Source of the DNA: Chryseosolibacter indicum
Lineage (GTDB): Bacteria; Bacteroidota; Bacteroidia; Cytophagales; Cyclobacteriaceae
Assembly (NCBI RefSeq): GCF_018598585.1
Contig: NZ_JAHESD010000048.1
Span: 1 to 48,228 of the forward strand
Reading direction: 5' to 3'
DNA length: 48,228 bases
The notes beneath the pieces are model-generated. The model had not been told where the DNA came from and searched no databases. It saw only the letters and a program-made list of their open reading frames with translations. This document shows, in pieces, positions 25,893 through 33,713 of the stretch. Positions within the stretch are counted from its first letter, which is position 1, and every line of letters begins with the position of its first letter. Position numbers and translations under genes: made by a program.

Positions 25893-26141
25893 ATGAAAAC
25901 AATGACGTGCAAAGAATTAGGTGGAGCATGTAATCAAAACTTCAGTGCAGATACATTTGAAGAAATCGCCAAGATGGTGAGCATGCATGCCCGTGAAATG
26001 GTGCAACAAGGCGATGCTGCTCACATCCAGGCAATGAATGAAATGCGTAACAGCATGACTTCACCTGAGGCGATGAACAACTGGATGGACGAAAAACGAA
26101 GAGCATTTAATGCCTTGCCTGACAACAACGGTAGTTTATAA
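25893..26141 (+). CDS. DUF1059 family small protein
   Basis: The 82-residue protein begins MKTMTCKELGGACNQNFSAD, the conserved DUF1059 start with two Cys residues (6 and 13) that may bind metal. TFEEIAKMVSMHAREM and GDAAHIQAMNEM follow, with several His and Met residues. Function of the family is unknown. It is followed 27 bases later by a DinB-family gene on the same strand, and the two may be cotranscribed. Confidence 0.88.
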   Translation: MKTMTCKELGGACNQNFSADTFEEIAKMVSMHAREMVQQGDAAHIQAMNEMRNSMTSPEAMNNWMDEKRRAFNALPDNNGSL

Positions 26142-26168
26142 AACAATTCAGGGATAGCTCTATACCTT

Positions 26169-26663
26169 ATGCACCTGCAAAATATTACAACCCGTTTACT
26201 CCGTTATAATCTTTGGGCAAACGAACGGCTTACTTCCTGGTTGATGACGTTGGATCGAAAGATACTGTATACGAAGACCGGCTCAAGCTTCGGAACAATA
26301 GACCGTACGCTTCAACATATTTTCTTTGCGCAGCTCTACTGGCATACTATTCTCGTAAAAGGGCAAATCAAGGAATTTAACGATCCAGAAGAAGAGCATA
26401 TTGTCGAAAAAATTATAGCGGAGCTGATGATGAGTTCACAACAACTGATCAATGATCTTTCTGTACTGAACCAAGAACAATTGATCCAAATCGTTCAGGC
26501 CTCTGACAGCACACAAAGTCGCTATGAATATATCCTTCATTTAGTGAATCACGGATCGTACCACAGAGGTCAAATTGTTACCATGTGCCGCGCGCTAGGC
26601 ATAACAGACGAGATACCAGTAACAGACTATGACGCATACCTTTGGTGGATTGAAAATATGTGA
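26169..26663 (+). CDS. DinB-family protein (putative metal-dependent four-helix bundle)
   Basis: The 164-residue protein has the DinB/DUF664 four-helix layout. The start LLRYNLWANERLTSWL is typical, and the three metal-ligand histidines are present: His50 in TLQHIFFAQLYWH, and His128 and His132 in LVNHGSYHRGQI. Family members include thiol S-transferases for bacillithiol or mycothiol and damage-inducible proteins of unknown role. Here no thiol substrate can be assigned. It is cytoplasmic. It lies directly after DUF1059 and ends 42 bases before a 15-bp terminator stem. Confidence 0.9.
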   Translation: MHLQNITTRLLRYNLWANERLTSWLMTLDRKILYTKTGSSFGTIDRTLQHIFFAQLYWHTILVKGQIKEFNDPEEEHIVEKIIAELMMSSQQLINDLSVLNQEQLIQIVQASDSTQSRYEYILHLVNHGSYHRGQIVTMCRALGITDEIPVTDYDAYLWWIENM

Positions 26664-26704
26664 GGCTTATTATTACTTGAGATTACACACATTATTGATA
26701 GACT

Positions 26705-26749
26705 TTGCAAACATTAATCCTTATAGTTTGGGATGATTAGTGTTTGCAA
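26705..26749 (+). terminator. Intrinsic terminator after the DUF1059-DinB unit
   Basis: A 15-bp stem (arms 26705-26719 and 26735-26749, one T/G wobble) with a 15-base loop is followed by CTTTTATTATAA on the plus strand. Confidence 0.7.
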
Positions 26750-26808
26750 CTTTTATTATAAGTTTATAACCTGAACAAATAAAAAAATAAAATAAACTAC
26801 AACTTAAC

Positions 26809-27213
26809 ATGGTATTGGATGCAACCCTACTGATGATCTTAAAGCTGATTTCACTAACTTTTTTAGTCTTCACATTTACTGAAGCAGGACTAAGCAAAAT
26901 AAAGGATTACAAAGGCAACAAGGCATATTTTATCGATCACCTTAAAGGAGGAATACTTTCAGGCTCATCCGTTTTATTGTTTCATTTAATTATCGTTCAG
27001 GAAGTGCTTACAGCCCTGCTGGCAATAGCAGGATTATGTACAATCCCATTTGGCATTGAAGCTGTGGCGCTCATTAGTGTAATAGCATCCGCTGTTGTAT
27101 TTTTGCAATTATACCTGGGACAACGAATAGCAGGAGACTATGCCGGCGCAGCAGGTATTGTTCCTTACCTGATCATGAGTTTTATCAGCCTCATTATTTT
27201 TTCCCTTCAGTGA
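26809..27213 (+). CDS. DoxX-like small integral membrane protein
   Basis: The 134-residue protein has four hydrophobic helices (about residues 5-24, 45-70, 75-98, 108-132). After helix 1 comes the charged segment SKIKDYKGNKAYFIDHLKG, and between helices 3 and 4 the loop LGQRIAGDYAGAAGI, the arrangement of DoxX/MauE-type membrane proteins. These proteins act in respiratory or redox-linked processes, but most are uncharacterised. It is expressed from its own promoter region after the DinB terminator. Calling it DoxX rests on topology and short motifs only. Confidence 0.7.
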   Translation: MVLDATLLMILKLISLTFLVFTFTEAGLSKIKDYKGNKAYFIDHLKGGILSGSSVLLFHLIIVQEVLTALLAIAGLCTIPFGIEAVALISVIASAVVFLQLYLGQRIAGDYAGAAGIVPYLIMSFISLIIFSLQ

Positions 27214-27294
27214 TTCTACCCTGAGCTTGCCTATTTTACCCGGACCTGCAGTCATCGTCTTGCAAGCACTTCGCTCAACATATCGAAAATAAAA

Positions 27295-27321
27295 GGCTGA
27301 CGTGCTTAAGCAACGTCAGCC
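27295..27321 (-). terminator. Intrinsic terminator after the SDR gene
   Basis: Perfect 9-bp stem GGCTGACGT / ACGTCAGCC with a 9-base loop, followed on the minus strand by TTTTATTTTC. It is about 60 bases after the stop of the SDR gene at 27382. Confidence 0.82.
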
Positions 27322-27381
27322 GTGGTGAAGCTTTTACTTTCTTATTGAAAGACTGATTAATTTAATTTGGCCAAGCCGTTA

Positions 27382-28152
27382 TTACCAAGGAATTTCACCT
27401 GTTACCGGATTTGATTCTTCACTGAAAAACTTCCCGGTAGGTCCATTGTTATCAATCAACGCGTACTTAACTACCCTTGCGGCAGCTTCGTCTGCCGTAC
27501 CTGTTCCCTGTTGATTGGTAAAATCCGTTTTTGTATAGCCAGGGTCTACCGCATTAATTTTAAACGCGGTTTCTTTGAGCTCGTAAGCAAGGTGAATGGT
27601 ATACATATTCATCGCCGATTTTGAAGAACCGTACACTGCATATTTTCCGTAATGGTACGCGGGCCAGTTGGGATCGCTTTGAAGGGCCAGTGAGCCCACA
27701 CTTGAACTTACATTTACAATTCTTGGCTCGGACGAATTTTTTAGCAAATCCAAAAACGTCTGCGTAACTCGTACCACCCCGTATACATTTGTCTCATACA
27801 CTTCTTTAAAAATGTCGATCCCCGCTTCCATTGCATTTCGGGTTTGAGCAATGGAATTTCCTGTGTTGTCAAACTTTACACCACTAATACCGGCATTGTT
27901 TATCAACACATCCAACACCTGTGTGCGCTTGCCAATTTCAGCACGCGCCTGTTTTACTGATTTATCGTTGGTTACGTCAAGCTGAATCACTTCTACATTG
28001 GTTAAACCTTCTGCGTTCAGTTTTTTTACAGCTTCCTGGCCCAACCGTAAGTCACGGCTACCAAGGTATACATAATGACCCTTTTGCAATAGGTTACGTG
28101 CTGTTTCAAAGCCAATGCTTTTGTTTGCCCCCGTAATCAAAATAGATTTCAT
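27382..28152 (-). CDS. SDR-family NAD(P)-dependent oxidoreductase
   Basis: A 256-residue classical SDR (ATG 28152; a GTG two codons upstream is also in frame). TGANKSIG is at 7-14, DVTND follows strand 3 near residue 59, NNAG at 85-88, the catalytic Ser in NVSSSVG near 149-150, and Tyr174-x-x-x-Lys178 in VYGSSKSA. The Arg at the end of strand 2 (GSRD) suggests NADPH. The NNAG-to-Ser spacer is longer than usual, as in carbonyl-reductase-like SDRs. The Crp/Fnr gene upstream and the palindrome between them suggest direct regulation. Confidence 0.92.
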   Translation of the reverse strand: MKSILITGANKSIGFETARNLLQKGHYVYLGSRDLRLGQEAVKKLNAEGLTNVEVIQLDVTNDKSVKQARAEIGKRTQVLDVLINNAGISGVKFDNTGNSIAQTRNAMEAGIDIFKEVYETNVYGVVRVTQTFLDLLKNSSEPRIVNVSSSVGSLALQSDPNWPAYHYGKYAVYGSSKSAMNMYTIHLAYELKETAFKINAVDPGYTKTDFTNQQGTGTADEAAARVVKYALIDNNGPTGKFFSEESNPVTGEIPW

Positions 28153-28207
28153 TTTCACTTTGCTTTAAAATTAACGCAGCAAAGGTTCGCCTATAAAAAA
28201 TGAAATC

Positions 28208-28225
28208 TTTTACCATTTGGTAAAA
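28208..28225. promoter_or_regulatory. Palindrome upstream of the SDR gene, candidate Crp/Fnr-type operator
   Basis: TTTTACC-ATTT-GGTAAAA, perfect 7-bp arms. Its centre is about 64 bases before the SDR start and it begins six bases past the regulator stop. It matches the 23918-23933 palindrome in centre sequence and placement, but the arm sequence differs, as expected for two different regulators. Confidence 0.6.
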
Positions 28226-28231
28226 TGTAAA

Positions 28232-28798
28232 TCAGCGAATACTCTTTCTTATCCTGCTTAAAGACTGCTGGGTAACCCCGAGATAAGATGCAATGTAAGC
28301 TAGTGGTACACGGTTAGTAAGCGATGGATAGTTTTCCATAAATTGGAGATAACGCGTAGTGGCATCCTGCGAGATTACCGGACCTGTTCTCGATTTTCTG
28401 TAAAGACATTGTTGCACCATTTTGTGTTTAATATTATCCCAACCCACAATGGTGTGTGAAAGCTCATCCCAGTCCTGCTTAGAAAATACAATAAGTTTAC
28501 AAGGGGTACTAGCCTGTATGTATTCTGAGGCAGCGGTGCTTGCCTCGAAATTAAAGTAATCGACTACGATGCTGTTCTCGTTGATAAAACAGCGGGTTAT
28601 TTCTTCACCTTTATTGGTGTAATAGCACCCACGCATAACACCCTCTACAATAAAGCCCACCTGACGCGGTATTTTACCTGCCTCAGAGAAATATTCATCT
28701 TTACGCAGCGCAATTACTGATACCCTTTCCTTGATTAATTCTATTTGTTGTTCATTCAGATCACCAAACTGTAACAAATAATTTATTAATGCTTCCAT
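28232..28798 (-). CDS. Crp/Fnr-family transcriptional regulator
   Basis: The 188-residue protein has the cyclic-nucleotide-binding-like N-terminal barrel (VIALRKDEYFSEAGKIPRQVGFIVEGVMRGCYY, then GEEITRCFINENSIVVDYFNF) and a C-terminal winged helix (TNRVPLAYIASYLGVTQQSLSRIRKSI). The end of the recognition helix is followed by only a few residues, so the wing is short. The two Cys residues in the barrel do not match an Fnr cluster. The inducer is unknown. The SDR gene begins 79 bases downstream, exactly the same spacing as in the other Crp/Fnr module of this window. Confidence 0.92.
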   Translation of the reverse strand: MEALINYLLQFGDLNEQQIELIKERVSVIALRKDEYFSEAGKIPRQVGFIVEGVMRGCYYTNKGEEITRCFINENSIVVDYFNFEASTAASEYIQASTPCKLIVFSKQDWDELSHTIVGWDNIKHKMVQQCLYRKSRTGPVISQDATTRYLQFMENYPSLTNRVPLAYIASYLGVTQQSLSRIRKSIR

Positions 28799-28846
28799 GG
28801 TATAAAATTATTGCATCCTCATTACTATGACAATGCCCTGTCCCTG

Positions 28847-31144
28847 TCAATCGTTTCTAATTTCATCTATTGGATTAGTCATTATAGCCCGAACTATTTG
28901 TAAGCTTAAAGTTACAAAAGCAGTAAATGTCACCATAACAGCTGATATACAAAAAATCCAGATATCCAGTTCAATTTTATTGGTAAATCTGGTGAGCCAT
29001 TGATTCATGAGGTAATACCCAACAGGTGCGGCAATTAAAAAGGCAAGAATGATCCGTTTTGTGAACGTTAAGGTTAAAAGGTTCAATATATCTATCGGGG
29101 TCGCACCTAGTACTTTTCGGATGCCCATTTCTTTTGTTCTACTTTGAACCACCGCCCAGGATAGCGCGAACAACCCGAAGCAAGACAACACCATGCTGAT
29201 AATCGAGAACGTAATAATGATCTTATAGAAGAACGTTTCTTCCTTGTACTTCTTCATGAGTTCTTCCTGTATGACTCTATGATGAAAGGAATAATCTGGA
29301 AATACACTAGTCCATGCTTCTCGCAATTTAGTGAGTATCGTTGAAAGATTGCTTCCTCTATAGTCAATCAATATGGAACGTCCATCCTTATAAAAGGATA
29401 TAATTGCAGGGGGAATGTCTTGCTTAAATGAACCACATGTAAAATCCTCTACTACTCCCACAATTTTGTCTTGTGTTCCAGGGACATAATCACCTATTGG
29501 ATTTTCTAAATCAAACTGCTTAACTAATTTCTGGTTAACCACCTTTCCATTATTCTTTTCGGAAGGTAATTCACCCGCTATTAATTTCAGGTCTAACGCT
29601 TTTAAATAGTCTTCGTCTCCGCCAAACAAGTACGGCGTATAGAATTGTTCGTTGTCAAGGTCATAACGAACGATCATATTCCCAAAAATAGGATTGCCGT
29701 TACATACAGAAACGTTGTTCACATCCGGCAATTGAATTATTTTTTGTTTAAGGAAGGAGAGCGCTGGTGTAAATTCTTCGCCAGGTGCATCTAACTGAAT
29801 GATTTGCCGGTTAAATCCAAGAGAAGCATTCTTTATGTAGTGCATTTGCTTTACTATCGTCACCGAACAAACGGCAAGTGTAATTGCAATAACGAATTGT
29901 ATGGTGAAGAAAAGACGATTGAACTTGACTTTGGAAGAGTTGGTAGCTATCAAACTTACCGGCTTCATTTTCCATTGTTTGGAAACCGACAACATCACCA
30001 CTAACATCCCTGTAAAAAACAAAACAACACCTATTAATGTGATGATTTTTACATTTAAAAAATATGCCAGCGAAAGGTTTGCTTCAAAGACATTGTTAAA
30101 AACAGGAATTATAGAATAAGTTATTATTAATGAAAGCAGGAAGCCGGTAAAAACATAAACACCTGCCTCAGTAATTGAAAAACTAAATAAATCTCTCCGG
30201 GTGACACCTAACGTTTTCTTAATTCCAATTTCTTTCTTTCTGTTTTGCCAGGAAAGTAAGAAGAGATTTATAAAGTTAAAGCTGGCTATAAAAAACACCA
30301 GCCCACAAACAACATATCCCACTGTTAAAAACATGGGATTCCTGGTTTTAATATAGCTTGTTTTGTTATCGGTACTGAAGTAGGACTTAACTAAAGGAAT
30401 AAAAAAGTACTCCGTTTTTCCTGGACCAATAAGCCCAGGACGTTCCGCATCACTGTTTATTTTTTTCAGTAACGACTCACCCGCATCTGCCCTCGTCAAC
30501 AAAGCGTAAGTGGCGCCGCCATTCGATTGAGGAGGAAGTGTTGAGTGGTGTATGAGTGCATCAAAGTACAAATGACTGTTCTCAACAGGCCTGTCTACAA
30601 CAGCTGAAACTATTAATTCCCGCGTTGTATCTGGTGTAGAGATAGTAAGCATACTACCTAAAACATTTACATTTCCAAACAAGGCTAACGCCTTTTCTTT
30701 TGACAGAACAATTTCATTATTCGACAGGGAATGATCCTTTCTTCCCCTGTGTAAGGGAAAATCGAATAAAGTAAAGAACGAACTATCGACCGATAAGACA
30801 TTGAAATCGTCAAATTTCGTAGTCCCATTCTTTACAACAATACCATTCAAATCAAATAGCTGACATACATTTTGGACTTCAGGGTAATTAGTAGTGAGGT
30901 ATTCAAAAAAATAACGAGGTACAAAAGTAATCCTTCCATTTCCACCAAACGGGTCGTTACTGAATACTTGAAAAATTCTATCTCGTTTCGAATGAAATGT
31001 ATCTGTATTCGTTTCAAAAACAAGAAATGAGACAAGGATGTTTGTACACACAAACCCGGTTACCAGGCTTAGCAATATAGCTGAAGAATAAATTCTGTTT
31101 ATCCATAGGTTCCTTAAAATGAGTTTTAGATTTTGCTTTATCAT
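28847..31144 (-). CDS. ABC transporter permease with two FtsX/MacB-type domains
   Basis: The 765-residue protein has the same double-FtsX plan as the gene at 353-2719: an N-terminal helix (about 18-42), a periplasmic MacB-like domain, three helices with the coupling segment IGIKKTLGVTRRDLF, then a helix near 405-425, a second periplasmic domain and three C-terminal helices with MGIRKVLGATPIDIL. The two proteins differ clearly in sequence and are old paralogues. No ATPase gene is adjacent. It lies immediately left of the repeat-bounded island and is preceded by two copies of the island repeat, so the island ends at its promoter. Confidence 0.88.
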   Translation of the reverse strand: MIKQNLKLILRNLWINRIYSSAILLSLVTGFVCTNILVSFLVFETNTDTFHSKRDRIFQVFSNDPFGGNGRITFVPRYFFEYLTTNYPEVQNVCQLFDLNGIVVKNGTTKFDDFNVLSVDSSFFTLFDFPLHRGRKDHSLSNNEIVLSKEKALALFGNVNVLGSMLTISTPDTTRELIVSAVVDRPVENSHLYFDALIHHSTLPPQSNGGATYALLTRADAGESLLKKINSDAERPGLIGPGKTEYFFIPLVKSYFSTDNKTSYIKTRNPMFLTVGYVVCGLVFFIASFNFINLFLLSWQNRKKEIGIKKTLGVTRRDLFSFSITEAGVYVFTGFLLSLIITYSIIPVFNNVFEANLSLAYFLNVKIITLIGVVLFFTGMLVVMLSVSKQWKMKPVSLIATNSSKVKFNRLFFTIQFVIAITLAVCSVTIVKQMHYIKNASLGFNRQIIQLDAPGEEFTPALSFLKQKIIQLPDVNNVSVCNGNPIFGNMIVRYDLDNEQFYTPYLFGGDEDYLKALDLKLIAGELPSEKNNGKVVNQKLVKQFDLENPIGDYVPGTQDKIVGVVEDFTCGSFKQDIPPAIISFYKDGRSILIDYRGSNLSTILTKLREAWTSVFPDYSFHHRVIQEELMKKYKEETFFYKIIITFSIISMVLSCFGLFALSWAVVQSRTKEMGIRKVLGATPIDILNLLTLTFTKRIILAFLIAAPVGYYLMNQWLTRFTNKIELDIWIFCISAVMVTFTAFVTLSLQIVRAIMTNPIDEIRND

Positions 31145-31176
31145 AAAACCTGTTATTTAGATTATCGGTGATGAAT

Positions 31177-31206
31177 CTCGCTTTTGTTGATGTTCTTCAC
31201 ACAGAT
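31177..31206. repeat. Island repeat copy R1 (partial)
   Basis: CTCGCTTTTGTTGATGTTCTTCAC is an imperfect copy of the hairpin half of the repeat. The right arm is degraded (CACACAGA instead of CACCAACAA). Confidence 0.55.
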
Positions 31207-31247
31207 AGCTGGCCTTTTTATCTTCACCCAATTTTCATTTCTTAAAT

Positions 31248-31336
31248 ATACGTATTGCGGATATATTTCTTTTAGCGGTGGCCTTGTTATTATCACCTAC
31301 CCTCTTCGCTTTTGTTAGTGTTCTTCACCAACAAAC
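31248..31336. repeat. Island repeat copy R2 (longest copy)
   Basis: This copy holds both conserved halves: ATACGTATTGCGGATATATT with TTTTAGCGGTGGCCTTGTT, then CTTCGCTTTTGTTAGTG-TTCTT-CACCAACAA. The second half folds into an 8-9 bp hairpin. Confidence 0.7.
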
Positions 31337-31398
31337 TTTCAAAAAGAAGATAACAAGAAAAATCAATCTTCACTCCAAAATACTAATATAATACATTG

Positions 31399-31428
31399 CC
31401 TTGCCTTGGTTTGAGTGGCCAGGCAAGG
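31399..31428 (-). terminator. Hairpin downstream of the decayed epimerase gene
   Basis: CCTTGCC (31399-31405), one unpaired T, TGG, a nine-base loop, then CCA and GGCAAGG (31422-31428). On the minus strand it is followed by an A/T-rich tract (AATGTATTATATT) without a clean T-run, so termination is only possible. Confidence 0.4.
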
Positions 31429-31465
31429 GGTATGCGTCGTCAAGTGCCAAATAACTGTTTTGTTT

Positions 31466-31776
31466 TTACTTTCTCATCAGGTCCAATCCTTCTTCAATAC
31501 CGATAAATGTCTTTTAGCCGAGTTCTTGTCTTGCCTTATTGTCGTTGGTGGTAAACTCCAAACCCAATGTATTTACAAGTCCTTTGTAAAGCGGTGAATG
31601 TCGGTTAAGCCTGAATGTTTTCCAAACAAATTCCATTGCAAAAGCAATACGTTTTGCCATAGCCAACGAAACAAATTTGTCCTGGAATGGGTCAATGTGT
31701 TGGACAAGAACGTCTGGTCTGTCTTCATCTCAAAGTCAAGCTTGTTCAGGTTGTGCATCTCGTTAAACGTTCCACC
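31466..31776 (-). pseudogene. Decayed C-terminal fragment of an NAD-dependent epimerase/dehydratase
   Basis: On the minus strand one frame reads RPDVLVQHIDPFQDKFVS and onward to FVWKTF, SPLYKGLVNTLGLEFTTNDN, KARQELG, stop, KTFIGIEEGLDLMRK. The KAR-x-ELG-Y-x-x-x-x-x-x-EEGL pattern is the usual C-terminus of extended SDR epimerases and dihydroflavonol-reductase-like enzymes, and the stop (TAA at 31514-31516) sits where Tyr is expected. Upstream the homology moves to another frame (NEMHNLNKLDFEMKTD), so there is also a frameshift near 31718. The N-terminal Rossmann part is missing altogether. It lies in the last cassette of the island, next to the 240-residue orphan gene. Confidence 0.7.
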
Positions 31777-31826
31777 TATACATTAGCATATAAAGCTTTT
31801 GTAGACCAACTGATTTATTGTTGCCG

Positions 31827-32549
31827 TTACTTGTCTGCCCTTAATAAATAGAATTTTGATAGGTCCAATGTAATAATATCCTTATACCAGTTTGCATACG
31901 GGAAATTGTCAGCGGTATAAATCTCCAAATATTGACCTAACTCCTTAAGTCTATCCTCTTCTATAACTTCATATTTATCGTCATTGGGAGTACCATCTTC
32001 ATCGAGGTCATTATTGTCAAATGCCTGCCAATAGCCGCGATCTAATATGTTTGATAGCTCTTTAATATTTTTTTGCTCTGGCAATATCCCTGAGAATCTT
32101 TGAACATCATGCCGTTGTTCCATAACTTCCTTTCTTGGCAGCGGGTCATTTAAAAAGTATTGAACATTACTATTGTACCCATCCAAGGATTTTCCGTTAT
32201 GATCTAAGTTATAGTATAAAACATCGTCATCATGTAAATGGAATGACAAAGTATATGTCTTCACTTTGGCACTTAGTTCATTGCTCAACTCATATAAATA
32301 GAATGGCTCATCAACATTGACATTCAGTTCAATAATTGTCGTCCACCTATGAAACTTTTCTGAAACTAAGTAAAACACACCCGATTTTGAATAAACATCC
32401 AGTTGCAATACCTGTTGAAAAGTATCAGAGGTCACATTAATTCTGTTAAAGAACTTCAGATTTCTTCCAATAAGTAAACTTTTTAAGCTTTCTAAAATAT
32501 CTGCTTGTTCCTTCTTGTAAACATGCAAGGTCGTTGAAAATAATCCCAT
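31827..32549 (-). CDS. Orphan protein, 240 residues, unknown function
   Basis: The frame from ATG 32549 (MGLFSTTLHVYKKEQADIL) is used. A longer frame runs into the neighbouring repeat and starts at TTG. The product is soluble and acidic, with a helix after the first strand and a central beta-rich part (SGVFYLVSEKFHRWTTIIEL, TYTLSFHLHDDDVLYYNL). A Pro-rich linker and an Asp-rich loop follow (NNDLDEDGTPNDD, resembling a calcium-type loop by composition only), and it ends FYLLRADK. No family is recognised. Its size, solubility and position in an array of unrelated orphan genes resemble immunity or anti-phage accessory proteins, but that is context only. It is bounded by repeat R3 on its 5' side. 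Confidence 0.65.
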   Translation of the reverse strand: MGLFSTTLHVYKKEQADILESLKSLLIGRNLKFFNRINVTSDTFQQVLQLDVYSKSGVFYLVSEKFHRWTTIIELNVNVDEPFYLYELSNELSAKVKTYTLSFHLHDDDVLYYNLDHNGKSLDGYNSNVQYFLNDPLPRKEVMEQRHDVQRFSGILPEQKNIKELSNILDRGYWQAFDNNDLDEDGTPNDDKYEVIEEDRLKELGQYLEIYTADNFPYANWYKDIITLDLSKFYLLRADK

Positions 32550-32597
32550 CTCTTTTTGTTTTAGAATCTCCGATTGCAGTTGCCTACAACAACAAAC

Positions 32598-32640
32598 ATA
32601 CATATTGCTGCTATATCCTTTTAGCGGTGACCTTGTTATT
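32598..32640. repeat. Island repeat copy R3 (first half)
   Basis: ATACATATTGCTGCTATAT then CCTTTTAGCGGTGACCTTGTTATT matches the first half of R2 and R5. The hairpin half is missing here. It sits 10 bases after the stop of the gene at 32651 and 48 bases before the ATG at 32549. Confidence 0.65.
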
Positions 32641-32650
32641 GTACAAATCA

Positions 32651-33283
32651 CTACCAACTACCAAAAAACATACTTTCCCCTTCGATAAAATTATCAACAA
32701 AGTTACCCCTAAAATGTGTCTTTAGATTGTGGCTACCGTCGTCAGAAGTGGGCTTAAGGTAAGAACTTGCTTTGAGAACTGATGCTTTATCAAAATATAA
32801 CTTACGGTTTTCAAAGTCATCATAAAAATTTCTATTCATTCCTTTTCTTTGATAGCCCTTTGTTGCCCAGTATAATACTTGTATTTTCTTTGAACCTGTT
32901 TCAAATGACACAGTATAATAGTAAATCTCTTTCGCTGTTTCTTTAGTTAATTGATAGTCAATGGACTTAAGAATTAATGGCTCCTTATTCCGAATTGAAT
33001 TTTTCATTGCCACTTCACTTAACTCTAAGTTTAAATTATCAATGTTGCCAACTAAAGTCAGCTTCTCTTTATAACTTGGCGTTCTTTCAGTTATTAAGTC
33101 CTTAGTCAATTTATCGGGGAACACTAAAATTTCAAAATCCCATTCAGTCTCATCTACCTCTGTTAATAAGTGTGAATGCTTCTCAAGAAATTTGGGATTA
33201 TCTTTGAACTCGTCCATTGTTAAATACTCGAATGTATCCCTTGTTTTAGCTGAAGGAATTGCGTGAAATAAGTCAAGTCCCAT
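32651..33283 (-). CDS. Orphan protein, 210 residues, unknown function
   Basis: Begins MGLDLFHAIPSAKTRDTFEYL at ATG 33283, 31 bases after repeat R4. The protein is soluble with no signal peptide. It shows alternating strand-like segments (TEWDFEILVFPDKLTK, IYYYTVSFETGSKKIQVLYWA) and a motif YQRKGMNRNFYDDF near the middle of its C-terminal half, and it ends GESMFFGSW. I recognise no catalytic motif. The N-terminal pattern M-G-L-D-L-F-H and the size recall small Bacteroidota accessory proteins of unknown role. Its own start and stop codons are intact, so it may be functional. Confidence 0.68.
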   Translation of the reverse strand: MGLDLFHAIPSAKTRDTFEYLTMDEFKDNPKFLEKHSHLLTEVDETEWDFEILVFPDKLTKDLITERTPSYKEKLTLVGNIDNLNLELSEVAMKNSIRNKEPLILKSIDYQLTKETAKEIYYYTVSFETGSKKIQVLYWATKGYQRKGMNRNFYDDFENRKLYFDKASVLKASSYLKPTSDDGSHNLKTHFRGNFVDNFIEGESMFFGSW

Positions 33284-33314
33284 TTTTTAATCTTAAAACA
33301 TACTCTTTCCAAAT

Positions 33315-33352
33315 CTTACCGCTCGCTTTTGTTGGTGTTCTTCACCAACAAG
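33315..33352. repeat. Island repeat copy R4 (hairpin half, best stem)
   Basis: Contains TTGTTGGTG-TTCTT-CACCAACAA (33329-33351), a perfect 9-bp stem with a five-base loop, preceded by CTTACCGCTCGCTTT. No T-run follows on either strand, so it is not an ordinary terminator. Confidence 0.7.
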
Positions 33353-33396
33353 GGCTAGGGACTAACAGGGCTAAAGAGTGGTACAACGTACGATTT

Positions 33397-33684
33397 TTAA
33401 CCTCGCAGTTTCTTGTAAATCAAATAAACTAGGGGAGTCCAAAATATCCATGATCCAAACGTTGTTACCATAATCCTTCCCACTTGTCCAATTGGTCCAG
33501 GTTGCCAACCATGTATATCCCCTGTCACCAACACATATAGGATGTAACCCGGTATAGATGGCGTCATCAATATCCCAGTAAATAAGCTGCCACTTTCATT
33601 CGTATCCAAAATATCTGCTGTAGTGGTTGTTATAGATAATACTAAGAACGTCACGAATGCAACCAGACCAAATTTATTTCCCAC
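33397..33684 (-). CDS. Small integral membrane protein, 95 residues
   Basis: The frame starts at GTG 33684; no in-frame ATG exists before an upstream stop. It has two clear hydrophobic helices (FGLVAFVTFLVLSITTTTA at the N-terminus and a C-terminal VGRIMVTTFGSWIFWTPLVYLIY), and a middle hydrophobic segment (TPSIPGYILYVLVTGDIHG) may be a third. The first helix is followed by a short polar loop (DILDTNESG). No family is recognised. It lies 29 bases after the broken membrane-protein gene at 33714, in the same orientation and cassette, so the two may once have formed a pair. Confidence 0.55.
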   Translation of the reverse strand: MGNKFGLVAFVTFLVLSITTTTADILDTNESGSLFTGILMTPSIPGYILYVLVTGDIHGWQPGPIGQVGRIMVTTFGSWIFWTPLVYLIYKKLRG

Positions 33685-33713
33685 CCTAATGCTATCTTTA
33701 TATTGGTGATGCG

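Noticed and set aside
31415-31786. Three short plus- and minus-strand frames (31415-31597, 31573-31758, 31598-31786)
   Set aside because: They are fragments and shadows of the decayed epimerase rather than genes.
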